From the NCBI RefSeq assembly GCF_003950515.1, contig NZ_NGJS01000002.1, positions 1 to 64,000 on the forward strand: 64,000 nt of DNA, given 5' to 3'. This document shows positions 28,007 through 37,299 of the stretch, in pieces. Within the stretch, counting starts at the first letter, position 1. Each line of letters opens with the position of its first letter. Under the pieces are notes generated by a model. The model ran no database searches and was not told the origin of the DNA. It saw only the letters and a list, made by a program, of their open reading frames with translations. This DNA comes from Vagococcus vulneris (GTDB taxonomy: Bacteria; Bacillota; Bacilli; Lactobacillales; Vagococcaceae). The position numbers and the translations under genes are program-made.

Positions 28007-28587
28007 TTAGTTCATCAAGAAAAGAGTAATACCTGTAATAATTAAAGCTAAAACAGCACTAATTAAACTGAAGATGATAACAATAACGGCTTTTTGTTTT
28101 AAGTGTTTTTCTCATCACGCTGTTTGATTAATACTTCTAAATCTTTTGATCCTTCAGAAAAAGCGATAATTTCTTGATAAGTTTTTAGATTATACTTCTT
28201 CTTAGTTTTCTCTACACGGTATGCAAAAAACATACTGATTGCCCATAAAAGTAAGAACGGTATTACCCCTTTCCATCCAAAAATAATAATACTTGGCACG
28301 CCGATAAGTAACGTTAATACTAAAAAAATCAAAATGCCTTTTGTGTCTGCATTCATTTCTTTGTTTGCTACATCGTTTTTCATTTTTTCTATATCTCCCT
28401 TCACTAATTCATCTAAAGAGATATCAAAAAGAATACTCAGTGCAATTAAATTATGAATATCAGGATAGGTTTTATCATTTTCCCATTTAGAGACAGTTTG
28501 TCTAGTTACATAAATTTTTTCAGCAAGTTATTCCTGAGATAATCCACTCAATTCCCGATAATTTTTTAATTGTTTACTTAGATTCAC
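28007..28587 (-). pseudogene. XRE-family regulator with C-terminal membrane domain, inactivated
   Basis: A GTG start at 28587 lies 7 bases after AGGAGG. The frame reads NLSKQLKNYRELSGLSQE, a TAA stop (28528-28530, CAA expected), then LAEKIYVTRQTVSKWEND and PDIHNLIALSILFDISLDEL, a textbook Cro/C1 helix-turn-helix. It continues into three membrane segments (LIFLVLTLLIGVPSIIIFG, VIPFLLLWAISMFFAY). A second lesion, an extra A near 28103, causes an early stop; the corrected frame gives KAVIVIIFSLISAVLALIIT and ends at 28007. As read, only the 101-residue internal part (28099-28404) has its own ATG. Confidence 0.75.
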
Positions 28588-28727
28588 TTTATTACCTCCT
28601 GGTAGTTTTAGGATAGAACATCAAACTTCTTTTGTCTGATTATTAAAATGTACATCGCCTATAATCTGATGTATACGCTTGTTTACATACTTATAATATG
28701 CACTATCTTAGGCATACTCACAACAAA

Positions 28728-28762
28728 TAAAAAAGCAGTCAGAAATATTTTCCAACTGCTAA
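28728..28762 (-). terminator. Terminator of metNIQ
   Basis: Minus strand AGCAGT / ACTGCT hairpin followed by T6, 9 bases after the metQ stop. Confidence 0.7.
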
Positions 28763-28770
28763 TCAAGCTA

Positions 28771-29616
28771 TTAGTCGACAATTTTAATGGTACCTTTCCA
28801 TTTTTCATCGACAAATTTTTTGATTTTTTCATCATGCAAAGCTTCTACTAATGCTTTTGTTTTTGCACTGTCTTTATCTTCTGTACGAACAACAATAATA
28901 TTTGCATAAGGTGAATTATCTTTTTCAACTAATAGTCCATCTTTTTCTGGGTTCAAGCCAATTCCTTCGGCAAAGTTTGCATTAATTGCGACCATATCGC
29001 CTTCTTTATTTTGATAGGCTGTAGCTAAAATTGCAGGATCAATATCATGCTTGAATTTTAGCTTTTTAGGATTTTCTTCAATATCATCAAAAGTGGCTGT
29101 TGTCAAATCAGTACCTTTTTTAACCTTTACTAAATCAGCATCTTGAAGTATTGTAATAATTCGACCCCAGTCGGTATTTGAGTTACTCGTAATAATTGTT
29201 GCACCTTCAGGTAGTTCTTTGATATCTTTTATTTTCTGTGAATAAAATGCCATTTTTTCTAAATGAACGGCACCTGCATTAGTAAAGTCATATCCTTTTT
29301 CTTTTACTTCTTGGTTAAAATACGGAATATGTTGAAAATAATTTGCATCCAATTCTTTTTCTGCTAATGCCTTATTAGGTAAGATGTAGTCATTAAATAC
29401 CTTAATATCCAAATCGTACCCTTTTTCTTTTAATAACGGCTTAGCCTGCTCTAAGATTTCTGCATGTGGTGTTGGCGAAGCACCCACCACTATCGTTTTA
29501 TTATCTGATTTTTTCCCGCTATCAGCTTTTTTATCTCCTTCTTTACTGCTGCCGCAAGCTACAAGTCCAATCGTCACTAAACTTAGTAACCCTAATGTCA
29601 ATAATTTCTTTTTCAT
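28771..29616 (-). CDS. metQ: MetQ, methionine-binding lipoprotein
   Basis: 281 residues of the NlpA family. Signal peptide with lipobox LVAC (Cys21). The binding-protein body shows VVGASPTPHAEILEQ, ANYFQHIPYFNQEV and NANFAEGIGLNPEKD. It captures methionine outside the membrane and delivers it to MetNI. Last gene of the operon, 20 bases after metI. Confidence 0.93.
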   Translation of the reverse strand: MKKKLLTLGLLSLVTIGLVACGSSKEGDKKADSGKKSDNKTIVVGASPTPHAEILEQAKPLLKEKGYDLDIKVFNDYILPNKALAEKELDANYFQHIPYFNQEVKEKGYDFTNAGAVHLEKMAFYSQKIKDIKELPEGATIITSNSNTDWGRIITILQDADLVKVKKGTDLTTATFDDIEENPKKLKFKHDIDPAILATAYQNKEGDMVAINANFAEGIGLNPEKDGLLVEKDNSPYANIIVVRTEDKDSAKTKALVEALHDEKIKKFVDEKWKGTIKIVD

Positions 29617-29636
29617 ACGGAAATCCTCCTAATTTA

Positions 29637-30323
29637 TTATCGCTTATCTATTTTTTTTACAATGGTATCACCAATCCATTGAATAATAAAAACTAAAATC
29701 AAAATCAAAACTGTTGCTAACATAATAATTGTATACTTATTTCCCATAAAGCCACCTTGGTATGCTAGAGAACCTAGTCCACCTGACCCAATAGCACCTG
29801 CCATTGCGGTAAATCCAATCATCGTAATTGTCGTTACCGTAATTCCCGATACTAGTGCTGGCAAACTCTCTGGAATCAGTACTTTAAAAATAACCTGTGC
29901 TTTTGTAGCACCCATTGCTTCACTAGCTTCTAAAACCCCTGAATCGACTTCACGAAAAGCAATATCAACTAACCGTGCATAAAAAGGAGCCGCTGAAATA
30001 ATCAATGCCGGCAATGCTGCTGTCGGTCCCAACATCGTACCGATTAATGCTTTAGTTAATGGAAATAACAAAATAATTAATATGATAAAGGGAATTGATC
30101 TAAATGTATTACTAATAATCGAAACAACTAGGTACAACACGCGATTGATTGGTTTACGATTTTGACTAAAATAAAATAGCATCAACCCGATTAACAATCC
30201 CAGTATGGCAACAAATATTGTAGAGACAATCGTCATATACAATGTCTCTTTAGTTGCTGTTATAAATGCATCCGGTTGGATTTCTGACCAATTAAAATAC
30301 ATTTCTGTAAAACTTTTATCCAT
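29637..30323 (-). CDS. metI: MetI, methionine ABC transporter permease
   Basis: 228 residues with five or six membrane segments. The EAA loop reads [20 protein letters not shown], which contacts MetN, and the TM segments include [16 protein letters not shown]. It overlaps the end of metN by 8 bases, so translation is coupled. Confidence 0.94.
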   Translation of the reverse strand: MDKSFTEMYFNWSEIQPDAFITATKETLYMTIVSTIFVAILGLLIGLMLFYFSQNRKPINRVLYLVVSIISNTFRSIPFIILIILLFPLTKALIGTMLGPTAALPALIISAAPFYARLVDIAFREVDSGVLEASEAMGATKAQVIFKVLIPESLPALVSGITVTTITMIGFTAMAGAIGSGGLGSLAYQGGFMGNKYTIIMLATVLILILVFIIQWIGDTIVKKIDKR

Positions 30324-31353
30324 ATTGAATCACCTCAACTCCCACACCATTTTTCTCAAAGAAAACTAAACTTTCACTTAACAACTCAGAAGGACCAGTA
30401 ATTTGCACCAACATTGTCCCAAATGAACTGTGATTAGTTTGCCTAATATTTGCTTGTAAAATATTTATATTAATCGGGTATTCTCTAATTGCCTGACTAA
30501 TCACCGTTTCTGTTGCTTTTTCTCCCTCAAAAATCAAACGTGCTAGCATTCCGTCAGGATATGTATGAATCAATTCCTTAAGAATTTCCCCGCTCTCTTC
30601 TTCATCATTAACAGAATCCTGTTTGACAAAATTAGCAGTTACGATTGATTGCGGATTTTTAAAGACATCGATAACTTGACCGATTTCAACAATTTTACCA
30701 TGTTCCATTACCGCAACTTGATGACAGATTTTACGAATAACATGCATCTCATGTGTGATTAAAACAATCGTTAAATTTAACTTTTTATTGATATCCAGTA
30801 ATAAATCTAATACTTCATCTGTAGTCTGCGGATCTAGCGCACTCGTTGCCTCATCACAGAGTAAAATCTCCGGATCATTTGCTAAAGCACGTGCGATACC
30901 CACTCTCTGTTTTTGTCCCCCCGACAGTTGACTTGGGTATGCATCTTCTCTGCCTTCTAAACCAACCAATTTAATTAATTCTAGAGCCTTCGTTTCACGC
31001 TGTTGTTTTGGTATTTTACTTAATTCCATCGGCAGTATGATATTCTCTTTTACTGTCCGTGACCACAATAAATTAAAATGTTGAAATATCATGCCGACTT
31101 TTTTTCTAAAATCTCTGAGACCGCGCCCTTTTAATTTGCTGACATTCTGTCCGTTAACAATAACTTCACCAGATGATGGTGTTTCTAAATTATTAAAAAG
31201 TCGAATTAATGTACTCTTCCCCGCACCGGAATATCCAATAATACCAAAAATTTCACCTGTATCAATTGTTAAGTCGACATTATTAACTGCTGTTACATCC
31301 GCCGACTTAGTTTTAAATCTTTTAGTTACATGATTTAAATTAATAATCCCCAT
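30316..31353 (-). CDS. metN: MetN, methionine ABC transporter ATPase
   Basis: 345 residues. Walker [13 protein letters not shown] (about 38-49), signature [13 protein letters not shown], Walker [13 protein letters not shown] and the H-loop ITHEMHVI. The C-terminal ~80 residues form the NIL domain, which binds methionine and stops transport. First gene of the operon, behind a T-box leader at 31384-31690. Confidence 0.95.
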   Translation of the reverse strand: MGIINLNHVTKRFKTKSADVTAVNNVDLTIDTGEIFGIIGYSGAGKSTLIRLFNNLETPSSGEVIVNGQNVSKLKGRGLRDFRKKVGMIFQHFNLLWSRTVKENIILPMELSKIPKQQRETKALELIKLVGLEGREDAYPSQLSGGQKQRVGIARALANDPEILLCDEATSALDPQTTDEVLDLLLDINKKLNLTIVLITHEMHVIRKICHQVAVMEHGKIVEIGQVIDVFKNPQSIVTANFVKQDSVNDEEESGEILKELIHTYPDGMLARLIFEGEKATETVISQAIREYPININILQANIRQTNHSSFGTMLVQITGPSELLSESLVFFEKNGVGVEVIQYG

Positions 31354-31383
31354 AATATTACCCTCCTACTAATTTCTATTTAC

Positions 31384-31690
31384 AAAAAAAGCCTCCGTCC
31401 TTTATCTACTTTTTATTCTAAAAAAGTAAACAAAGGACGAAAGCATTGTTTCGTGTAACCACCTTAATTCGTTATTATTTCACAATAATAACCTCACTCA
31501 GTACGCAAGAGAAACTCTTTCAATACTGCTGTCCGCTAACGGGAACTCCCGAGAAAAATTTACTGGAAACAGTTCATTTTTCTTAACTCAAAGACCATCT
31601 TCTCTATATAAACTAATCCTCGTTTTCACCAACCGAGGTCTCTAATTAAAAAGTTTGATACAGGTACTCTTCTTATCAACATTATGTTTT
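31384..31690 (-). ncRNA. T-box leader, probably methionine-specific
   Basis: On the minus strand the leader has a long stem I with a GGTTGGTGAAAA distal loop, then a candidate specifier ATG at 31596-31598, and the T-box core AAGGTGGTTACACG (31452-31465). It ends in a strong terminator (31397-31438 stem, then T7). Uncharged tRNA would pair with the T-box bulge and prevent termination. The specifier assignment rests on position and on the met operon below it; it was not folded. Confidence 0.8.
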
Positions 31691-31708
31691 TTTATTAAGA
31701 TTGGATTA

Positions 31709-31737
31709 ATTATCGCAAAATCATATATCATTGTCAA
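31709..31737 (-). promoter_or_regulatory. Promoter of the T-box/metNIQ transcript
   Basis: Minus strand TTGACA (31732-31737), 17-base spacer, GATAAT (31709-31714). Near-consensus. Confidence 0.75.
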
Positions 31738-31866
31738 CACTTTTATTAGCATTTCCTCATTTTAATTTATTCTAAACACTAATCTTATGACAACTAAAAG
31801 ATAAAATGATAAAATAATAATTGAACAAATAGTAGAAAAATTTTTATTTTCGGAGGAGATTGAAAT

Positions 31867-32520
31867 ATGACAAAGTTTGACAATATTGCTAAATTTATAG
31901 ATCATACAATGCTTTTACCTGAAACATCAGAAGAACAAATCAAATTATTATGTAAAGAAGCTAAAGAACTTGGTGTTGCTTCAGTATGTGTTAATCCATA
32001 TTGGGTACCATTATGTCACGAGTTATTAAATGATTCAGGGGTAAATGTGTGTACAGTAGTCGGTTTCCCATTAGGTGCAAATACAACTGCGACTAAAGTT
32101 TTTGAAGCAAAAGACGCCATTAAAAACGGTGCTGTTGAGATTGACATGGTTATCAATATTGGCGAATTAAAAGCTGGAAAAGAGGATGTTGTCAAAGATG
32201 ACATTGCTGCTGTTGTTAAAGCTTGTGGCAAAAAAGCAATTGTTAAAGTCATCATTGAAACATGTCTATTAACAGATGAACAAAAAGTTAAAGCTTCTCA
32301 ACTTGCAGTGGATGCTGGTGCAAAATTTGTTAAAACTTCAACTGGTTTTTCAAGCGGCGGAGCAACTGTTGCTGATGTGAAATTAATGAAGAACGTTGTT
32401 AAAGATTTAGCAGAAGTCAAAGCTTCTGGTGGGGTTCGCACTAAAGAAGATGCTTTAAAAATGCTAGAACTTGGAGCAACACGTTTAGGAACTAGCTCAG
32501 GATCAAAAATTGTTAGATAG
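31867..32520 (+). CDS. deoC: DeoC, deoxyribose-phosphate aldolase
   Basis: 217 residues. It splits 2-deoxyribose-5-phosphate into glyceraldehyde-3-phosphate and acetaldehyde through a Schiff base. Seen: [19 protein letters not shown], the catalytic Lys in [15 protein letters not shown] and [21 protein letters not shown] precedes the ATG. It stands alone, with its own terminator at 32527-32557, without the usual pdp/cdd neighbours. Confidence 0.95.
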   Translation: MTKFDNIAKFIDHTMLLPETSEEQIKLLCKEAKELGVASVCVNPYWVPLCHELLNDSGVNVCTVVGFPLGANTTATKVFEAKDAIKNGAVEIDMVINIGELKAGKEDVVKDDIAAVVKACGKKAIVKVIIETCLLTDEQKVKASQLAVDAGAKFVKTSTGFSSGGATVADVKLMKNVVKDLAEVKASGGVRTKEDALKMLELGATRLGTSSGSKIVR

Positions 32521-32526
32521 TTTTTT

Positions 32527-32557
32527 AAAACAAAAAACAGCTTCGGCTGTTTTTTTG
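32527..32557 (+). terminator. Terminator of deoC
   Basis: AAAAAACAGC, TTCG loop, GCTGTTTTTT. Confidence 0.85.
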
Positions 32558-32609
32558 TTTTTTTTACCTAAATTTACCGATAAACAGGTGATTTTTTTTT
32601 ATGAAAATG

Positions 32610-32623
32610 ATACTCTTAAGTAT
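32610..32623 (+). promoter_or_regulatory. Dyad over the promoter of the NrtR-like gene
   Basis: ATACT, four bases, AGTAT. It overlaps a -10 candidate TATGAT (32621-32626) about 27 bases before the ATG, so it may be an autoregulatory operator. Short, so chance cannot be excluded. Confidence 0.35.
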
Positions 32624-32652
32624 GATAATTTGTTTAAGAAAGGGCGTTTTCA

Positions 32653-33471
32653 ATGTCGTCATTTAACAATCCCTCAGAAGAAAAGCACTATTATGAAACT
32701 CAAGTACCAGAGAACGAATTTTTAGCATGGTACAAGAAGCAGCATTTCCCTACACATGACGTTCCGTCTGTCACGGTTGATATTGTCTTATTCTGTTATA
32801 ATCGTGATGAAGATGATTTAAAAATTCTCTTGATTAAAAGAGACACACATCCATTTCAAAATTCATGGGCCTTACCTGGTGGTTTTGTTCAACAAAATAT
32901 GTCCACAGCAGAAAGCTGTATTCGCCAAACATATGCAGAAACAGGTGTAAACATTACGCGAAATAATATTGAGCAACTACATACTTTTAGTACACCAGGA
33001 CGTGACCCTCGTGGATGGGTCATCACAATTAGCTATCTCGCCTTTATTGGTGAAGAACCACTGACTGCAGGAAAAAAAACATCCGACGCCTCATGGTTTT
33101 CGGTAAAGCGTACAGCAAACTTACTAACACTTAGCAATCCTAATAAAGCACAAATTAAACTAAATTTAATTAATGGTGAATCACTTGGTAAAGATTCATT
33201 AGCTTTTGACCATGCAGTAATTGTGACAAAAGCCTTTAATCGCGTGTATAATAAGATGTATCATGAACCGCAAGTCTTGAGAGTGTTGGGTGATACATTT
33301 ACTATTACTCAAGCACGTAAACTTTATGCCAAGTTTCAGGGAGAAGATTACCGGAATATCGATCATTCAAATTTTAAAAAATCATTATTGCCTTTTTTAA
33401 CAGAAGTTGGACAAAAAGTAATTGGTGTTGGGCGTCCTTCTAAGATATACAAATTAAAAGCAGTAAATTAA
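32653..33471 (+). CDS. NrtR-type regulator: degenerate Nudix domain plus winged helix
   Basis: 272 residues. A Nudix fold (about 40-175) holds LPGGFVQQNMSTAESCIRQT then YAETGV, which lacks the catalytic REuxEE glutamates except one. A C-terminal winged helix (about 195-270) ends KVIGVGRPSKIYKLK. NrtR proteins sense ADP-ribose or related metabolites and repress NAD or sugar genes. The next gene, an alpha/beta hydrolase, starts 12 bases downstream and is the likely regulon member along with nrtR itself. Ligand and target genes are unknown here. Confidence 0.75.
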   Translation: MSSFNNPSEEKHYYETQVPENEFLAWYKKQHFPTHDVPSVTVDIVLFCYNRDEDDLKILLIKRDTHPFQNSWALPGGFVQQNMSTAESCIRQTYAETGVNITRNNIEQLHTFSTPGRDPRGWVITISYLAFIGEEPLTAGKKTSDASWFSVKRTANLLTLSNPNKAQIKLNLINGESLGKDSLAFDHAVIVTKAFNRVYNKMYHEPQVLRVLGDTFTITQARKLYAKFQGEDYRNIDHSNFKKSLLPFLTEVGQKVIGVGRPSKIYKLKAVN

Positions 33472-33483
33472 GGAGATTATACT

Positions 33484-34182
33484 ATGTCTGAAAAATTAGT
33501 TTCATCTTATGATGGTACACATATTTACTATAAAATCATTGGTGAAGGAGAACCGTTGCTGTTTATTCACGGAAACAGTAACAGTCATAAATATTTTTAC
33601 AGACAACTTAAATTTTTCAAAAAGAAGTATCAATTAATTTTAATGGACACACGCGATCACGGACATTCGTCCAATAATGCATCTGATTTAAATTATAATG
33701 ATATCATGCAAGATATTGTTGCAATTATGGACAATGAAGCCTTTGACCAACTATCTGTTATTGGTTTCAGCGATGGTGCGAATATCGGTCTCGCATTTGG
33801 TGCCCAGTTTCCCGAGCGCTGCAATAAATTAATTTTAGTATCACCAAATATGACTTACAACCAATTAAAGCGAACACAACAATGGTTTATTGAAGGTGCT
33901 TATGCACTAACCAAATATTTACTGCACATGAAAAAGCGCGCACGAGTCATATATTTAACGATGTTAGATGTTCCTATCACTCAAAAACAGCGTGAAGAAT
34001 GGGAGATTCCAACATTAGTCATCATTGCTGACAATGACATCACTACGACTGCAAGTATGATTGCCTACGTTGAACCGATCAATAACATGGCTCTTAAGAT
34101 TATAAAGAATTCTCTACACTCAATCCCCATGTTACGACCAAACACCTTTAATCGCTTAGCGTTTGATTTTTTGGAAAAATAA
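33484..34182 (+). CDS. Alpha/beta hydrolase
   Basis: 232 residues. The fold is shown by LLFIHGNSNSHKYF (oxyanion loop HGN), MDTRDHGHSS and the nucleophile elbow IGFSDGANIGLAFG, with Ser in GFSDG. The late acid and His lie in VIIADNDITTT and NSLHSIPMLRP. It is cytoplasmic (no signal peptide). It forms an operon with the NrtR-like gene, 12 bases upstream. Substrate unknown. Confidence 0.8.
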   Translation: MSEKLVSSYDGTHIYYKIIGEGEPLLFIHGNSNSHKYFYRQLKFFKKKYQLILMDTRDHGHSSNNASDLNYNDIMQDIVAIMDNEAFDQLSVIGFSDGANIGLAFGAQFPERCNKLILVSPNMTYNQLKRTQQWFIEGAYALTKYLLHMKKRARVIYLTMLDVPITQKQREEWEIPTLVIIADNDITTTASMIAYVEPINNMALKIIKNSLHSIPMLRPNTFNRLAFDFLEK

Positions 34183-34185
34183 AAG

Positions 34186-34242
34186 GCCAATCTGACCTGT
34201 GCTTACCTTTAAAGATAGCACTTGTCAGATCAGTCTTTTTTT
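34186..34242. terminator. Bidirectional terminator
   Basis: ATCTGACCTGTGCT / AGCACTTGTCAGAT stem with A/T flanks, between the converging hydrolase and glpD genes. Confidence 0.75.
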
Positions 34243-35896
34243 AATATCTATAAATAGTGTGTCTTTCAAATTCTTCTGAGACATCTTTTTGGACTTTCTC
34301 ATATGTTTTATCTGACCATTGATAGTAGTCAGCCATCACATCGCATACTGCTTTGGCCATATCATGACACTCCTCGATATTAAACAGCATACTCCCTGTT
34401 CTTCTAAGTAAGAAGTCAATTGGATGCAAAACCATTTCTTGTGCCAGTCCGTATTGCAGCATCGCATATTGACAATCTGATAGTTCGGTTGAATTTTCTT
34501 CCATCAAATATTCATAGACTTTATCAACATTTGCACCATAACGATGAACTAATTTTTCGGCATCTGCTTCATTTAAATTAAAATTGTTTACACCGCGCTT
34601 AACCATTAATTCCACAAAATGTTCAAAGCCAAGACTACCGCCGACTTCACCGCCAGAAAGAGGCAGATTTTCAGTATCACAGGCAACAAATGTAAATCCC
34701 TCATTCTTAGCTAAATCCTTCATTACAGCATCAACTATTTGCTCAGCCATTTTACGGTAACCTGTTAACTTACCACCAGCGATTGAATACAAACCACTTT
34801 CTGAATGAAAAATTTCATCTCGTCGAGAAATCTCAGATGGGTCTTTCCCAGCTTCATGTATCAAAGGACGGACGCCTGCCCATGCGGACTCAACATCTTC
34901 AACTTTTAGCGGCTCAATATCAAACATACGGTTGGTTCCTTCAATAATGTAAGTAACATCATCTAATGTTATCGTTGGTTCAGCTGGATTTTTTTCATAA
35001 AAAGTATCCGTTGTTCCAATATAAACTTTTCCTTCACGTGGGATAGCAAACATCATTCGATTGTCCTCGTAAGGTGTATCAAAATAAAGCGCATTCGAAA
35101 TTGGAAATTTGGATTTATCTACAACAACGTGAACACCTTTTGTTAAATGCAGAAATTTACCTGTTTTTGAACGGTCCAACTCACGAAGATTATCCACCCA
35201 AGGACCAGAAGCATTAATAATTCGTTTAGCATAGATAGGATATTCCACATGATTTATTGTATCCAAAACACGTACACCGATGATTTGACCAGTTTCATGA
35301 CTGTATAATAATTTAGTTACTTTTGTGTAATTTGCGGCATAAGCTCCTAATTCAGATGCTTTTTTTATCGTTTCTAAGGTCAATCGTGCGTCGTCAGTAC
35401 GATATTCAACATAAACACCCGTTCCTTTAAGACCATCTTTTTTCAAATATGATTCTCTAACAATCGAATCCTCGGGACTTAACATGTATTTACGTTCTTC
35501 TTTTTTAACACGTGCCAGGCGATCATAAACATCTAATCCAATACTTGTTGTAAAGGCACCAAAAGTTCCCCCACTATAAAAAGGAAGCATCATTTTTAAA
35601 GGTGTTGTTACATGAGGAGCATTTTCATAAACTATTGCACGCTCTTGTCCGACTTCGGCGACTGTTTTAACATCAAACTGTGCCAAATACCGTAATCCAC
35701 CATGTACAAGTTTGGTTGACCGACTAGAGGTTCCTGAAGCAAAATCACGCATCTCAACTAAGCCAACAGACAAACCTCGTGTAACCGCATCCAAAATAAT
35801 GCCAGCACCAGTAATCCCCCCACCAATAACTAATACATCTAATTGTTTCTCTGACATTTCTTGCAAATTTTTCAATCGTATATCATTTGAAAACAT
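34241..35896 (-). CDS. glpD: Glycerol-3-phosphate dehydrogenase/oxidase, FAD-dependent
   Basis: 551 residues from the ATG at 35896, which lies 11 bases after GGAGG; a TTG 24 bases upstream would include the ribosome site. FAD-binding VLVIGGGITGAGI, then RSTKLVHGGLRYL, NASGPWVDNL and GGKLTGYRKMAEQ are the family motifs. It oxidises glycerol-3-phosphate to dihydroxyacetone phosphate at the membrane. It lacks the ~50-residue insert of the H2O2-forming GlpO oxidases (about 608 residues), so GlpD-type length is seen, but which electron acceptor it uses cannot be told. No glpK or glpF is beside it. Confidence 0.9.
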   Translation of the reverse strand: MFSNDIRLKNLQEMSEKQLDVLVIGGGITGAGIILDAVTRGLSVGLVEMRDFASGTSSRSTKLVHGGLRYLAQFDVKTVAEVGQERAIVYENAPHVTTPLKMMLPFYSGGTFGAFTTSIGLDVYDRLARVKKEERKYMLSPEDSIVRESYLKKDGLKGTGVYVEYRTDDARLTLETIKKASELGAYAANYTKVTKLLYSHETGQIIGVRVLDTINHVEYPIYAKRIINASGPWVDNLRELDRSKTGKFLHLTKGVHVVVDKSKFPISNALYFDTPYEDNRMMFAIPREGKVYIGTTDTFYEKNPAEPTITLDDVTYIIEGTNRMFDIEPLKVEDVESAWAGVRPLIHEAGKDPSEISRRDEIFHSESGLYSIAGGKLTGYRKMAEQIVDAVMKDLAKNEGFTFVACDTENLPLSGGEVGGSLGFEHFVELMVKRGVNNFNLNEADAEKLVHRYGANVDKVYEYLMEENSTELSDCQYAMLQYGLAQEMVLHPIDFLLRRTGSMLFNIEECHDMAKAVCDVMADYYQWSDKTYEKVQKDVSEEFERHTIYRY

Positions 35897-36058
35897 AACT
35901 ACCAAGACCTCCAATTTCAAAATTTTAAAGACACAGTTATTTTAACATAAATAAGCCGTTTGATATAACAATTCATACCATTAAAAGAATGATTTAAATA
36001 ACCGTTAATTTGTGATACGATGAGGCAAATATTATTTTTTTGAAAGGGGATGTCTGGG

Positions 36059-36586
36059 TTGGATATTAAAACACTAATTATGATTTTTGGGATTAATTTT
36101 TGCTATATTACACTAAACACTATCCGATTTATGTTAACAATGAAGGGATACCGAGTTGCAGCACCACTCGTCAGTATGGTCGAAATTACTATTTACATTG
36201 TTGGACTATCACTCGTCTTAAATCAGATGGATAATCCATTAAATATTTTTGTCTACGCTTTAGGTTACGCAGTAGGTATTAGTGTGGGTATTCGGATTGA
36301 AGATCATCTGGCTTTAGGTTATATAATGGTAACCGCTATTGTCCCCCGCAGTGAATCAACGCAAGGTTTAGCAAATACAATTCGTCAAGAAGGTTACGGT
36401 GTCACTCAAAGTATTGCTGATGGACGTGATGGTGAACGGTTAGTCTTAGAAATTTTATCTGCACGGAAAACTGAACGAACATTATATAAGTTAATTAAAA
36501 ATTTAGATGAGAAAGCCTTCATTATTTCTTATGAGCCTAAGTATATTTCAGGAGGCTTTTGGACAAAACGCGTTCGAAACAAGTAA
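36059..36586 (+). CDS. UPF0316 (DUF5698/DUF2179) membrane protein
   Basis: 175 residues from a TTG at 36059 (MDIKTLIMIFGIN), with GAAAGGGG 9 bases before it; an ATG 9 bases upstream touches the ribosome site. Three membrane segments (about 3-20, 37-55, 62-80) are followed by a cytoplasmic DUF2179 domain (VTAIVPRSESTQGLANTIRQ, EGYGVTQSIADG). The family is common in Firmicutes; function unknown. It is divergent from glpD. Confidence 0.85.
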   Translation: MDIKTLIMIFGINFCYITLNTIRFMLTMKGYRVAAPLVSMVEITIYIVGLSLVLNQMDNPLNIFVYALGYAVGISVGIRIEDHLALGYIMVTAIVPRSESTQGLANTIRQEGYGVTQSIADGRDGERLVLEILSARKTERTLYKLIKNLDEKAFIISYEPKYISGGFWTKRVRNK

Positions 36587-36702
36587 CCTCTCAATTAATA
36601 AAAATACAACTTAATTTTCAGGAAGAATCCGTCATAAATAGAAATGTGTTATAATTATCATATAAACTGTCGTCTGTATTTATTTTGAAAGGAGTTTTTA
36701 CA

Positions 36703-36921
36703 ATGGATGATAATATCTTCTTCAATCAAGGAAATGTCGTCACATCTGACACTGACATTGATACACTTTATCGTGAAGTACAAATAGGAAAAAATATTAA
36801 CCCTAATTATCAATACTTTATTATTCAAAATTTACAAACTAAGGACTATCTGCTGATTCAAGGCGAAGAATTAGGAAAATATAGTAATCAAAAACAATTT
36901 AAACTTATTGAACAATTTTAA
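36703..36921 (+). CDS. Hypothetical 72-residue protein
   Basis: Starts at the ATG at 36703, with GAAAGGAG 9 bases upstream; an in-frame TTG 18 bases upstream lies in the ribosome site. Soluble, mixed charge, ending NQKQFKLIEQF. No motif recognised. It lies between the UPF0316 gene and the broken ywbE. Confidence 0.55.
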   Translation: MDDNIFFNQGNVVTSDTDIDTLYREVQIGKNINPNYQYFIIQNLQTKDYLLIQGEELGKYSNQKQFKLIEQF

Positions 36922-37001
36922 ATTTGACTATAAAAAGATAGATTGACACTTTTTCTGAAAATTTATTTTAAAGTAACTGATAAAGAGAAATGAGGTCAAT
37001 A

Positions 37002-37210
37002 ATGAACGGCAACACGCGTACGAACATTTACATTGGACAATTAGTGGATATAGTCTTAAAAAAGATCAACGCACAGGAAAATTAACACGCGGCCACGTCC
37101 AAAAAATTCTAACAAATAGCGCAAACCACCCGCATGGCATAAAAGTTATGCTTAACGAGGAAAACCAAGTAGGTCGTGTCAAAAGTATTATTCAAAATAA
37201 TGAAAAATAG
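37002..37210 (+). pseudogene. ywbE: YwbE-family (DUF2196) protein, frameshifted
   Basis: The ATG at 37002 reads MNGNTRTNIYIGQLVDIVLK. In the next frame DQRTGKLTRGHVQKIL, NHPHGIKVML and QVGRVKSI follow, the YwbE core. One A is missing from the A run at 37058-37063, so the frame changes at LKK/DQ. Corrected length is about 70 residues, the family norm. The family is small, basic and of unknown function. Neither half is long enough to stand out alone. Confidence 0.7.
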
Positions 37211-37219
37211 TATATCTAC

Positions 37220-37269
37220 AAATAAACAGCAGATTCAGGCTTATGCCAAAAATCTGCTGTTTATTTTTT
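37220..37269. terminator. Strong bidirectional terminator
   Basis: AAATAAACAGCAGATT / AATCTGCTGTTTATTT, 16-bp perfect stem with A/T flanks. It serves both ywbE (plus) and adcA (minus). Confidence 0.85.
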
Positions 37270-37299
37270 CTTCCTAAACCTTAGCTATCACATAAAGTT

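Noticed and set aside
31867-32520. A strong promoter just before deoC.
   Set aside because: Several A/T hexamers fit loosely (ATGACA, TAAAAT), but none has a convincing spacing, so I do not list one.
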